Assembly (NCBI GenBank): GCA_944386685.1
Contig: CALXCA010000010.1
Coordinates: forward strand, 1-59,057
Source of the DNA: an uncultured Clostridia bacterium
Lineage (GTDB): Bacteria > Bacillota > Clostridia > TANB77 > CAG-508
DNA length: 59,057 nt
Reading direction: 5' to 3'
Shown: positions 38,142-46,788 of the stretch, in pieces
Layout: each line of letters begins with the position of its first letter
How positions within the stretch are numbered: position 1 is the stretch's first letter
Made by a program: the position numbers and the translations under genes
Notes under the pieces: model-generated
The model's database searches: none
Told to the model about the DNA's origin: nothing
Seen by the model: only the letters and a program-made list of their open reading frames with translations

Positions 38142-40109
38142 TCAAATATATTTTTCGCTTATTGAACCATTTTTATAAGCATCCAAAAGCTTCTCTAAGT
38201 CAGCAATTTGGTCTTTTAATTCTTTGCCTTTATCAGTATCTTTGATTAGTTTCCTTTCAACCTTTTCAACAATTTGCCTTTCAGAATGTAAATCTGTTTC
38301 ATTAATAATAGCATTTTCTCTTGAAGTGAAAGGTTCATGAGCAACTAATGTAAGTCCATATGAACTATATCTTAAAGTATATCCAGCAATTCCAGTAGTT
38401 CTCTGATATGCTTTAGACAAGCCTCCATCAATTATAAATAATTTTCCATTAGCTTTAATTGGACTTTCACCAGCTTTAAATTTAACAGGAATATGTCCAC
38501 AAATTATATGACCTTTAGTAGAATCTATACCAAATTCTTCTAAAACTTTAATAGATATATTTTCATCATTTTCAAAATTATAGAATGGATTTTTAATTTC
38601 TTCCCATGTTTCTTTATCATTTAAATAATATCTTTCAAAAGTTTTCATTTTATCTTTACAAAATATAGGTGAATTTTTACCACACCATAAATACCATAAA
38701 AAATCTTTTCCATTTTCTCTTTTTTCTGAACCTTCAGGTTCAAAATAACCTTGACGTGCAATTTTTTCAACATAATCTAAATATTCTTTTCCTTTTAACT
38801 CTATTCCATTAATATTGACTTTAACGAATTCTCCAGCAGAATCCATAGGAACACAACCATGTATTAAAAGATTGTCATTAAATACTTTATAAATATTTCC
38901 CTTTGAATATAAAAATTGAATATGTCTTTGTAGTTTTTCACTATTTTTAAAAGATTTTACTAGTTTTTTTACAACATCTTTTTCTTTCACACTTAATTCA
39001 TAAGGATTATTAGGATTAATTGTTGGAAAGTAATCCTCCACTAAATCATATGTTTTTCCATTAATATGAATTTTACCTTTTTCATAATTAATTTTATCAA
39101 GTAAAAGCCTATCATCCATTTCATATTCAGGATGTTTTTTTATTATTGCACCTTCTAGCTTAAATTGAATTATAGCTGCAGCTTGTTGAGTTTTTTCCAT
39201 AATAATTTGGTCAAATTGGCTGTTTTTTTCGTCAACATTTTTAGGTTTAAATATAATAGAATCTTTATCACCATATTCTTCCATAGCAAATTCAGTAATA
39301 GTTCTAATATTAATTCCATATCCTTCTTCTAAAATATCTAAATTATTATATCTAGCACATATTCTAATAACATTAAAAATACAAGCTTCACTTCCAGCAG
39401 CAGCACCCATCCATATAATATCATGATTTCCCCATTCTATATCAATTGAATGATATTTCATAAGTTCATCAATAATTATATCAGGACCAGGGCCTCTATC
39501 ATAAATGTCACCAATAATGTGCATATGGTCTACAGCCAATTGTTGAATCAAATAAGATATCGTAATTATAAAAGCATCAGCTCTACCAAGAGAAATTATA
39601 CTATCTATAATTTTATCATAATAACTTTCTTTATCAAAAGTATCTTGACTAGAATGTAAAAGTTCATTTATTATATATTGATAATCTTTTGGGATGGCCT
39701 TTCTTACTTTAGATCTACTGTATTTAGAACCAACAACTTTACAAATTTTTATTAATCTAAATAAAGTTATTCTATAAAATTCACCTAAATTTGCAGTTTC
39801 TTTTTTTATTAATTCAAGTTTTTCTTTTGGATAGTATATAAGAGTAGCAAATCTTCTTCTTTCAGATTGAGTCATATCATTTTTAAAAATATCATCTATT
39901 TTTGTTTTAATAACTCCAGATGCATTTTTTAAAATATGTAAAAAAGATTCATATTCTCCATGTAAATCACTTAAAAAATGCTCAGTGCCTTTAGGTAAAT
40001 TAAGAATTGCTTCTAAATTAATAATTTCTGTACATACACTTTGCACAGTTGGAAATTTCTCTGATAAAATTTCTAGATATTTTAATTCATTTTTTTCATA
40101 ATTGCTCAT
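38142..40109 (-). CDS. fbp: Fructose-1,6-bisphosphatase class III
   Basis: The Firmicutes-type gluconeogenic FBPase, 655 aa, unrelated to class I/II enzymes and built on a calcineurin-like phosphoesterase core. Metal motifs: FLSDLHGEYESF (near residue 43), IGDIYDRGPGPD (~196), EWGNHDIIWMG (~220) and CGHIPVKFKAGESP (~535). AAAGGAGA precedes the ATG on the minus strand. It is a stand-alone gene, convergent with the kinase gene and divergent from the flavin reductase gene. Confidence 0.95.
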   Translation of the reverse strand: MSNYEKNELKYLEILSEKFPTVQSVCTEIINLEAILNLPKGTEHFLSDLHGEYESFLHILKNASGVIKTKIDDIFKNDMTQSERRRFATLIYYPKEKLELIKKETANLGEFYRITLFRLIKICKVVGSKYSRSKVRKAIPKDYQYIINELLHSSQDTFDKESYYDKIIDSIISLGRADAFIITISYLIQQLAVDHMHIIGDIYDRGPGPDIIIDELMKYHSIDIEWGNHDIIWMGAAAGSEACIFNVIRICARYNNLDILEEGYGINIRTITEFAMEEYGDKDSIIFKPKNVDEKNSQFDQIIMEKTQQAAAIIQFKLEGAIIKKHPEYEMDDRLLLDKINYEKGKIHINGKTYDLVEDYFPTINPNNPYELSVKEKDVVKKLVKSFKNSEKLQRHIQFLYSKGNIYKVFNDNLLIHGCVPMDSAGEFVKVNINGIELKGKEYLDYVEKIARQGYFEPEGSEKRENGKDFLWYLWCGKNSPIFCKDKMKTFERYYLNDKETWEEIKNPFYNFENDENISIKVLEEFGIDSTKGHIICGHIPVKFKAGESPIKANGKLFIIDGGLSKAYQRTTGIAGYTLRYSSYGLTLVAHEPFTSRENAIINETDLHSERQIVEKVERKLIKDTDKGKELKDQIADLEKLLDAYKNGSISEKYI

Positions 40110-40222
40110 ATATTTCTCCTTTTATTAATTTAGTATTATAAAAAATTTAAAATATATACTAATAAAAAGTAGTACTTTGCCATTATATCATCTATTCACA
40201 TAAAAGGAAATAGATAATTTTA

Positions 40223-40251
40223 TTGAAAAAAAGTTATTGTTGTGATACTAT
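40223..40251 (+). promoter_or_regulatory. Sigma-A promoter for the flavin reductase gene
   Basis: TTGAAA (40223-40228), 17-bp spacer, TACTAT (40246-40251). It argues against the longer start at 40242, which would lie inside the promoter. Confidence 0.65.
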
Positions 40252-40283
40252 TTAGACATAAAAATGTAAAGGAGGAAATTTTT

Positions 40284-40850
40284 ATGAGAAAAAATATTAA
40301 AACAACAGAAGCAATATTTCCAATGCCAGTATTAATGATTGCAACATATAATGAAGATGGAAGTGTTGATGTAATGAATGCAGCATGGGGAACTATGCTA
40401 GACAGAGATAAAGTAATTCTTAATTTAACAGAAACACATAAAACAGTAAAAAATATTAAAGAAAGAAAAGCATTTACAGTAAGTATTGCAGACGCAAAAC
40501 ATGTTGTAGAAGCTGATTATTTTGGAGTAGTATCTGGAAATAATACAAGAAATAAATTTGAAAATACTAAACTTACAGCTACAAAATCAGAAAATGTAGA
40601 TGCACCAATTATAAATGAATTTCCAATTTGTATGGAATGTGAATTTATAGAATATCAAGGAGATGAAACAGGATGTGGCGTAATAGGTAAAATAGTTAAT
40701 GTATCTGCTGATGAAAATGTTATGAAAGGAGACAATGTAGATATTTCTTTAGTTGATGCTATTAGTTTTGACCCATATACACAAGGATACTATAAAGTAA
40801 CAGAAAGAGTTGGAGAAGCATTTAAAGATGGATTACAATTAAAAAAATAA
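40284..40850 (+). CDS. Flavin reductase-like / FMN-binding split-barrel protein
   Basis: A 188-aa flavin reductase-domain protein. It has PMPVLMIATYNEDGSVDVMN (N-terminal barrel strand), NLTETHKTVKNIKERKAFTVS and the FGxxSG-type loop YFGVVSGNNTRNKFE that contacts FMN. ATG 40284 follows AAAGGAGGA by eight bases. Close relatives act as NAD(P)H:FMN reductases or FMN-dependent redox proteins in anaerobes; the partner is unknown. It has its own promoter and terminator. Confidence 0.88.
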   Translation: MRKNIKTTEAIFPMPVLMIATYNEDGSVDVMNAAWGTMLDRDKVILNLTETHKTVKNIKERKAFTVSIADAKHVVEADYFGVVSGNNTRNKFENTKLTATKSENVDAPIINEFPICMECEFIEYQGDETGCGVIGKIVNVSADENVMKGDNVDISLVDAISFDPYTQGYYKVTERVGEAFKDGLQLKK

Positions 40851-40859
40851 AATAAAGAA

Positions 40860-40902
40860 GCTAGTTTTAATCAACAAGACTAAAACTAGCTAATATATTT
40901 TT
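40860..40902 (+). terminator. Terminator of the flavin reductase gene
   Basis: GCTAGTTTTA / TAAAACTAGC (40860-40869 and 40881-40890) followed by TAATATATTTTT. The T-tract merges into the left 18-bp inverted repeat. Confidence 0.75.
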
Positions 40903-40911
40903 AGGGAATAA
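40894..40911. repeat. Left 18-bp inverted repeat around the gene at 40919-41317
   Basis: TATATTTTTAGGGAATAA, an exact reverse complement of 41364-41381. It lies 8 bp from the stop codon of the enclosed minus-strand gene. Confidence 0.75.
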
Positions 40912-40918
40912 AGTAAAT

Positions 40919-41317
40919 TTACTTCAAAATCACTATTTTTTCAACCATATCTATTGTTGCTAAAAAATCTTCTCTCCTAACTTTAAAATTATCAATCCAA
41001 TCAATATTAACATAAATTGATTTAAAATATAGTAACATATATAGATTACCAGTTTCACAAACGAATCCCATTATATCAGTTGTTTTATCAAAAAAAGAAG
41101 CCTTGCCGTTTGATGTTTTTTCTAAACATATTACACTATCTTCATTGTAATGATAACAATAGTCAAGATGAGTATTTGTCTCATAAACACTTTTTGAATT
41201 TTTTAACTCATTAAAAGTTTCTTTGCTTAAGAAAACCAAAGTATGAATTTCACTCAAAAAAATATTACGAATATCCTGCACAATATCATTGCTGTGGGTG
41301 ATTTCTTCAAATAGCAT
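40919..41317 (-). CDS. Small protein of unknown function in an inverted-repeat cassette
   Basis: A 132-aa soluble protein that I do not recognise: acidic N-terminal helix (FEEITHSNDIVQDIRNIFLSE), middle with YCYHYNEDSVICLEK and a lysine-rich C-terminus. I start at ATG 41317 because TGGAGGT lies six bases upstream; the longer frame to 41350 runs through it. It is the only gene between a perfect 18-bp inverted repeat pair. No transposase signature is seen. Confidence 0.6.
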   Translation of the reverse strand: MLFEEITHSNDIVQDIRNIFLSEIHTLVFLSKETFNELKNSKSVYETNTHLDYCYHYNEDSVICLEKTSNGKASFFDKTTDIMGFVCETGNLYMLLYFKSIYVNIDWIDNFKVRREDFLATIDMVEKIVILK

Positions 41318-41363
41318 ATTATACCTCCAAGCAGTTAAAACATAGACCAAAAAATTATTGATA

Positions 41364-41381
41364 TTATTCCCTAAAAATATA
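41364..41381. repeat. Right 18-bp inverted repeat
   Basis: TTATTCCCTAAAAATATA, the exact reverse complement of 40894-40911. Confidence 0.75.
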
Positions 41382-41534
41382 ATATATCCAAAAGAGATAT
41401 ATTAAGTGAAATTATAGCAAAAAATCAAGATTTTTTCAAGATATAAAAATTATATTACAATTTACAAAAATTATTGAATATTTTTTTCTTTTATGATACA
41501 TTAAAAATAATAATAATAAAGGAGATGTTGTATT

Positions 41535-41810
41535 ATGAAAAAAGATACTAAAATTTTATGTATTGTATTAGCAATAATAATAGCTTTAGGAGTAATATTC
41601 TTTATATTTGATTACAACAGAGTGAAAAACAATGAAACACCAATATTTTGCATAAACAGTGCTACTTATAGAGATGGAGGAAGCAAAGAATATTTAGGGC
41701 TAGGTTACAAAGTAATTGACTTTAATAGAACCAATGGCTATGATGTAATGAAAATTGGAACGTGGTTTATGAATTATGAAGACTTTATAGAAGAATATGG
41801 AAAAATTTAA
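41535..41810 (+). CDS. Small membrane-anchored protein of unknown function
   Basis: A 91-aa protein with a single N-terminal TM or signal-anchor helix (residues ~7-27) and a compact extracytoplasmic part (PIFCINSATYRDGGSKEYLG, then LGYKVIDFN). Similar small anchored proteins with a DGGSKEYxGLGYKVI core occur in Clostridia, with no known role (from memory, not searched). AAAGGAGATG precedes the ATG. A pair of family B units follows the stop directly. Confidence 0.65.
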   Translation: MKKDTKILCIVLAIIIALGVIFFIFDYNRVKNNETPIFCINSATYRDGGSKEYLGLGYKVIDFNRTNGYDVMKIGTWFMNYEDFIEEYGKI

Positions 41811-41813
41811 ATT

Positions 41814-41870
41814 TAGTGCCGGTTCTCTTTTTTCCTTTTGGGAAAATTGGTGCCGGTTCTTTTTTTTACC
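41814..41870 (+). repeat. Two tandem family B units
   Basis: AGTGCCGGTTCTCTTTTTTCC and GGTGCCGGTTCTTTTTTTT in direct orientation, separated by TTTTGGGAAAATT (CCTTTTGGGAAAA can fold). They may act as the 3' end of the preceding transcript. Confidence 0.6.
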
Positions 41871-41980
41871 TTACAATTTAAAAAGACTAAAAATTTCTAT
41901 TGACACTAAATTTCATTATGATATAATATATTTGAATAAAGGTATGAAAGATTTTTAGACTAAAGAAAGGAAAGTAAAAA

Positions 41981-42160
41981 ATGCAAAGACTCGAAACCGT
42001 TGGGGCTGTACACACACACACACACACACACACAGGGTATATTACAAAAATAAATAGATCAAAACAAAAGATAAACATATGGCTATTTAGCAATGTGTTA
42101 TTTTTGCATACTCAAAATGAATGCAAGAAATACATATTGTTAAATAGTTTTTTATGTTAA
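41981..42160 (+). CDS. Possible 59-aa ORF carrying a CA microsatellite
   Basis: ATG 41981, with GAAAGG ten bases upstream, opens a 59-codon frame: MQRLETVGAV, then (HT)4, then GYITKINRSKQKINIWLFSN and a hydrophobic/Cys-containing end. The His-Thr run comes from the (CA)n repeat. I cannot tell whether it is translated. The first ten codons share ETVGAV and an 18-nt near-identity (GAAACCGTTGGGGCTGTA) with the minus strand near 58316-58333. Apart from this, 41871-42221 shows nothing else. Confidence 0.3.
   Translation: MQRLETVGAVHTHTHTHTGYITKINRSKQKINIWLFSNVLFLHTQNECKKYILLNSFLC
42010..42034. repeat. (AC)n dinucleotide microsatellite
   Basis: 25 bases of uninterrupted alternating A and C after CTGT. 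Pure dinucleotide tracts of this length are uncommon in bacterial chromosomes and prone to slippage. Confidence 0.95.
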
Positions 42161-42221
42161 TTACAATCTATATTATAAAATAATAAAATAGATAAATATA
42201 AAAATTAAGGAGGATGTAAAA

Positions 42222-43007
42222 ATGAATAAAATGAAAAATGAAAATGGAGTTACATTAATAAATTTAATTATTATAATATTATTAGCATTAATATTAATAG
42301 TTTTACTTTATTTAGCTTATACAAATATGAACAAAGAAGAAGCTGAAAATAATAATTTGGCAAATAATACAAATCAAGAGCTAAATTTAGATAGCAATCA
42401 AAATCAACAAAATAATTTAGATGAAAAAGATGAAATAAATAACAATTCAAGTTTAGATAATTTAGATGAAAAAGATGAAACAAACAACAATTCAAGTGTA
42501 AATGATTTAGATGAAAATGCAACAGAAATTGATGAAGAAAATAGTTCAAGTGAACAACCAAATTCTGCAACTTCAACTAATCAATACAAAATAGGTGATA
42601 CAGTAGATATAGTAAGAAATAAAATGTTAATAAGAATTGACTCAGTAGAGCCATATACATCAGATACAGGATATGAAATGAAAAAAGCAAAAGTAACATT
42701 TAAAAATTATAATGACCAAGATTTAGAAAATTTAAGTCCATTATATTATATGATTAAAGCAGTAAGTGTTACAGAGCTAGGAGATGCACATGAAGAAGTT
42801 GAATTTCCATTGAAGTTTAGATTAGGAAATTATGAAAATAATATATTAGACAAAAAAGCACCAGCAGGAGAAACAATAACAGGATATATATATTGGCAAT
42901 CATCAAATGCTGAATATATAAAAATTTCTCCTATAACAGGTATCATAGATGCTGACAATGATGAATACTCATATGGTGATCCATATTATATAGATATTAC
43001 TGAATAA
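42222..43007 (+). CDS. Prepilin-like anchored protein with Asn/Asp-rich linker
   Basis: A 261-aa protein. The N-terminus MKNENG|VTLINLIIIILLAL looks like a type IV prepilin peptidase site and hydrophobic helix, though position +5 is Ile/Asn rather than Glu, so processing is doubtful. Residues ~42-115 are an acidic, Asn-rich linker with a near-tandem repeat (NLDEKDEINNNSS, NLDEKDETNNNSS). The C-terminal ~130 residues (YKIGDTVDIVRNKMLIRIDS, GETITGYIYWQ) resemble DUF4352-like Ig-fold lipoprotein domains. AAGGAGGATG precedes the ATG. It begins a run of envelope genes (to 45662). Confidence 0.65.
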   Translation: MNKMKNENGVTLINLIIIILLALILIVLLYLAYTNMNKEEAENNNLANNTNQELNLDSNQNQQNNLDEKDEINNNSSLDNLDEKDETNNNSSVNDLDENATEIDEENSSSEQPNSATSTNQYKIGDTVDIVRNKMLIRIDSVEPYTSDTGYEMKKAKVTFKNYNDQDLENLSPLYYMIKAVSVTELGDAHEEVEFPLKFRLGNYENNILDKKAPAGETITGYIYWQSSNAEYIKISPITGIIDADNDEYSYGDPYYIDITE

Positions 43008-43040
43008 AAACTAAAATAGATAGAGGAAGGAAGAATATAA

Positions 43041-43442
43041 ATGTCAAAATATAAAATGTTAGGAGCATTAGGAAGTATATTACTAATTATAGGAACTTTT
43101 ATTTCATTTGCAAAAGTTGAAGTATTTGGGATGTCTGCAAATGCATCACTAATACAAGGTTTTAAGGGAGTAATAATACTAATTATTGGAATAATCAATT
43201 TAATTATATTTATGTATGATGAAATTCAAAATAAAATTACATTTATAAAAAAATTAGCAGTATTAAAAAATAATAAATTGATAATGATAATTTCTATAAT
43301 TGCCCTAGTAATAGTTTTAATTACAGCAATAAGTGCAAATACAGGAGAAGGTGCAGAATATACAACACTATCTTTAGGATTTTATGCAACACTTATAGGA
43401 TCAATATTGTGTATTGTATCAGCGAAAAAGATAGAAGTATAG
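43041..43442 (+). CDS. Four-TM membrane protein of unknown function
   Basis: A 133-aa protein with four predicted helices (about residues 8-28, 42-62, 80-100 and 108-128) and a short extracytoplasmic loop. The pattern resembles small Firmicutes membrane proteins with a conserved G-LGSILLIIGTF start, but no family name is secure. It lies 33 bp after the prepilin-like gene and 25 bp before the surface-protein gene, so an operon is likely. Confidence 0.6.
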   Translation: MSKYKMLGALGSILLIIGTFISFAKVEVFGMSANASLIQGFKGVIILIIGIINLIIFMYDEIQNKITFIKKLAVLKNNKLIMIISIIALVIVLITAISANTGEGAEYTTLSLGFYATLIGSILCIVSAKKIEV

Positions 43443-43467
43443 TAGAAATGGAGGAAACACAACTAAA

Positions 43468-44837
43468 ATGAAAAAAAATTTATCAATTAACAATTATGTT
43501 TATAATGGCAATAATTATGCTAATAGCTATTCCAAGATTTTCATATGCAAAAAACACAAGTAGTGCATCAATAGATGGAGTTTATATTACATCAAATGAA
43601 GGAACATACAAAACAGGTGATACAATATCTTTTGAAGTTAGATTTTCTGAAGATATTGAAATACCTTTAGTATTACGACTAAAAATTAAAATTGGAGAAA
43701 ATTCAAGAAGTGTAGATCAATTAGATGAAGAAGGACAAGGAAAAATAATAAAATATTCATATACAATAAAGGAAAATTGTTGAGAATAATGTAGAAGACT
43801 TTCAAAATTCTATAAATATTAATATCAATGAACCTGTTTGGACAGAAGTAAGAGATATAGATTATTCATTTGATGAAACAACATTTTTTATGAATATACC
43901 AGAAATTCAAGGTATAGAAAATCATACATATCATTTATTTGTTACATTTGGTAATGAAAAAATAAATATAGAGCAAGATGAAGATGGAAAAATAATAAAT
44001 TCTTTCTACAGTTCAGATAATTCTATTCAAGGAATGTTCGATTCTGAAAGTGCTTTAGAAAAAAGTGGAGATATATATGTTTCTATTGTAGAAGAACAAC
44101 AAGATTATAGTAAAAGTGAGAAAACATATATAAATAAAATTATACTTGAGAATAAAAAAATTGAAAGACCTGAGCAAAAAGGTTTAACTAAAAGAATATA
44201 TGCAATTTTCTTTGATTTAAATAATGAAGAAGAAGAAAATTTGATTTTTGTTAGTGAACCACATAATATAGAAAGAAAGCTAAATGTATATGTTGGAAAA
44301 ATTACTGATGTATCTATTTTAAATTCAATTAAAAACAAAGAATCAGATGGTATGAGCAAATTATTAAATTATGCAAAAAATAATAGTAATGAATCAAATA
44401 AATATACTTTAACAAAACAAAAAGATAGTACTGGTAGTTTTTTAGCAGGAGAATTAATAAATAATGCTACTTTTGATATTGGTGAATATTATTATATGTA
44501 TTATGTATTAGATAACGAAAACGGAAAATATACTAATGTAGAAGATATTGGGTTTTTTTATGCTGGTTCAAATGATAAAAGAAGTTATCTTTCTAGTCAA
44601 GATGATTCTAGGTTTGAATGGAAAGATTTTGATGTAAATGATGCCAATAATAATCAAGATAATACACAACAAGACACTCAAAAACCAAATGATACCAACA
44701 ATACAAATGATGAAACAGTAGCAAAAGAACCAATACCACACACAGGATTAGGAATAGGATTAATACTTTTTATTTCAATTCTATTAGTAATAGTAATTAC
44801 ATTTTATAAAAAAGCAAATTATTATAAAGGCATATAA
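43468..44837 (+). pseudogene. Sortase-type (IPHTG) surface protein with two frameshifts
   Basis: Three frame segments form one protein of ~455 aa. ATG 43468 behind GGAGG leads into an A8 run; with A7 the signal peptide reads MKKIYQLTIMFIMAIIMLIA and ends RFSYA-K. The middle (43496-43783) is an Ig-like domain (GVYITSNEGTYKTGDTISF, EVRFSEDIEI). It stops early at ENC. Removing one G of the GG at 43771-43772 continues as YTIKKIVENNVEDFQNSI into the frame that runs to 44837. The C-terminus has a Gln/Asn/Thr-rich wall-spanning stretch, IPHTG, a hydrophobic helix and a basic tail, a sortase anchor. No sortase is in the window. Confidence 0.75.
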
Positions 44838-44861
44838 TCTAACGAATAAATAGGAGAGAAA

Positions 44862-45662
44862 ATGGAAAAATTAAAGGAAAATAATATAATAAAAGCTATA
44901 GGAATAGCAGTAATTTATTGGGTAATATATAAAATTGTTGGTAATGCAATAAATTCAACAATTACTTCAGATAATACATACTTTTTACAAGTAATTATTT
45001 ATGTTATAATGTTACTATTTTTATATATAGTTTTAAAATTAGTCAAAAAAACTGAAATACTAAAAGAAAAAGGAAATGGAATAAAATATGGAATGCAAGT
45101 AGGAAGATTTATGTTTGTCCTTTCTATAATTGTTCTTATTTCAAGCTTAATTACTGGAATAGGCAATGAAGAAGCAAACTTTTCATTATCACGCAGTTTT
45201 TGGTTTATATTAAGTGTTATAGGAACAGGATTAACAGAAGAAATTTTATGTCGTGGAATTAATCAAAATATAATTTGTGACCAATTAGGAAGAAAAAGTA
45301 GACAAACTATTATAAAAGGAATTTTAATATCATCTGTTATTTTTGGTGCATTGCATTTAGGCAATATTTTTGCAGGAGTATCAATAAAAGGTGCTATTGT
45401 TCAAGCTATATATTCTATTTTTATAGGATTTTATTTTGGAGCCATTTATACAAGAACTAAAAATATATGGTCAGTATCTTTATTACATGCATTATTAGAT
45501 TGTTCTAGTTTAATAGATGCTGGAGTGTTTGGATTAAGTACAACAACAGAAATTATGTCAGGTGGAAGTTTACCAACAGTATTATTTTCACTAATATATC
45601 TTTTCTTAGGATTATATATTTTAAGAGATAAAAAAGCAGATGAATTTGTAGAAATTGAATAA
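44862..45662 (+). CDS. CPBP family intramembrane glutamic endopeptidase
   Basis: A 266-aa multi-TM protease of the CAAX/bacteriocin-processing (Abi) family. Motif 1 EEILCRG (GTGLTEEILCRG, near residue 125) supplies the paired glutamates and arginine, motif 2 is FGALHLGN (~162), and motif 3 is HALLDC (~208). Relatives process peptides, confer bacteriocin immunity or cleave membrane substrates. It follows the surface-protein gene by 25 bp, so it may belong to the same envelope operon. Confidence 0.87.
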   Translation: MEKLKENNIIKAIGIAVIYWVIYKIVGNAINSTITSDNTYFLQVIIYVIMLLFLYIVLKLVKKTEILKEKGNGIKYGMQVGRFMFVLSIIVLISSLITGIGNEEANFSLSRSFWFILSVIGTGLTEEILCRGINQNIICDQLGRKSRQTIIKGILISSVIFGALHLGNIFAGVSIKGAIVQAIYSIFIGFYFGAIYTRTKNIWSVSLLHALLDCSSLIDAGVFGLSTTTEIMSGGSLPTVLFSLIYLFLGLYILRDKKADEFVEIE

Positions 45663-45712
45663 GTTTAACTGTAAATGGAAAATTTGAGAATGTTATTTAA
45701 AATTAAGAGAAC

Positions 45713-45754
45713 CCAAATTATTAGACAAAAAAAGTTTAATAATTTGGATTTTTT
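45713..45754 (+). terminator. Terminator after the CPBP protease gene
   Basis: CCAAATTATTA (45713-45723) / TAATAATTTGG (45737-45747) followed by ATTTTTTTG. Confidence 0.75.
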
Positions 45755-45855
45755 TGTTTTTTTCTAAATTACGCAAAAAGCAAGTAAAAAAAGATAACAA
45801 AATTATATTTAATTGCCCCAAATTTAATGATTATATATTTTTAATATATAATTAA

Positions 45856-45884
45856 TTGATAAAATCCCTGAAATATGATAATAT
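45856..45884 (+). promoter_or_regulatory. Sigma-A promoter of the ZIP transporter gene
   Basis: TTGATA (45856-45861), 17-bp spacer, TAATAT (45879-45884); the start codon is 34 bp further. I see no clear metal-responsive operator. Confidence 0.6.
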
Positions 45885-45917
45885 TAAAAAAAATAATTTT
45901 TTTACAAGGAGGAATTT

Positions 45918-46697
45918 ATGGGAAATATTGCAATAGGATTATTAATACCATTCTTAGGAACCACATTAGGTTCAGCAATGGTATTTTTAATGAGGGATAA
46001 AATAAATCCAAAAGTTCAAAAATTATTATTAGGATTTGCCTCAGGAGTAATGATATCTGCTTCAATATGGTCATTACTAACACCATCAATGGAAATGGCA
46101 GAAGAACAAGGGCACATTGCTTGGGTTCCAGCAGCAATTGGATTTTTATTAGGTATAATTTTTTTGCTAATTTTAGATAGTATTATACCACATTTACATT
46201 TAGAAACAAAAAAGCCAGAAGGTATGAAATCAAAATTTAAAAATATAACTATGATGGTATTAGCAGTTACACTACATAATATACCAGAGGGAATGGCTGT
46301 TGGAGTAGTTTTGGCTGGTGTATTAGCACAAAATACAACAATAACATTTGCAGGTGCTTTGGCATTATCAATAGGAATAGCAATACAAAATTTCCCAGAG
46401 GGAGCTATTATATCAATGCCATTAAAAAATGAAGGAATATCTAAATCAAAAGCTTTTTTATATGGAACTTTATCAGGAATAGTAGAACCAATAGGAGCAA
46501 TTATAACAATATTGCTTACAAGTCTTGTAACACCAATTTTACCATACATATTATCATTTGCAGCAGGAGCAATGATATATGTAGTTGTTGAAGAACTTAT
46601 ACCAGAATCACATGCTGGAGAACACTCTAATATAGGAACAATTGGGGTAGCAATAGGATTTGTTATTATGATGATATTAGATGTAGCACTCGGATAA
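45918..46697 (+). CDS. ZIP family divalent metal transporter
   Basis: A 259-aa ZIP transporter (zinc/iron/manganese uptake or, in GufA-like members, bidirectional flux) with eight predicted helices. The binuclear metal centre motifs are intact: HNIPEGMAVGV in TM4 (near residue 115) and NFPEGAIIS in TM5 (~158), with EELIPESH in TM6. AAGGAGGA precedes the ATG. It has its own promoter. The glycine-rich short form resembles GufA/ZupT-like proteins of Firmicutes. Confidence 0.92.
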   Translation: MGNIAIGLLIPFLGTTLGSAMVFLMRDKINPKVQKLLLGFASGVMISASIWSLLTPSMEMAEEQGHIAWVPAAIGFLLGIIFLLILDSIIPHLHLETKKPEGMKSKFKNITMMVLAVTLHNIPEGMAVGVVLAGVLAQNTTITFAGALALSIGIAIQNFPEGAIISMPLKNEGISKSKAFLYGTLSGIVEPIGAIITILLTSLVTPILPYILSFAAGAMIYVVVEELIPESHAGEHSNIGTIGVAIGFVIMMILDVALG

Positions 46698-46788
46698 TAA
46701 GAAATACGTTTATTATTTCCGTTTATTTTTCAATATTGAACAAATTGTATAAATGTGATATAAATTAAGAGAAAAGGAGGAATGATTT

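Noticed and set aside
42222..43007. A genuine type IV pilin
   Set aside because: The prepilin-like N-terminus lacks Glu at +5 and no pilus assembly gene is nearby, so only 'prepilin-like' is used.
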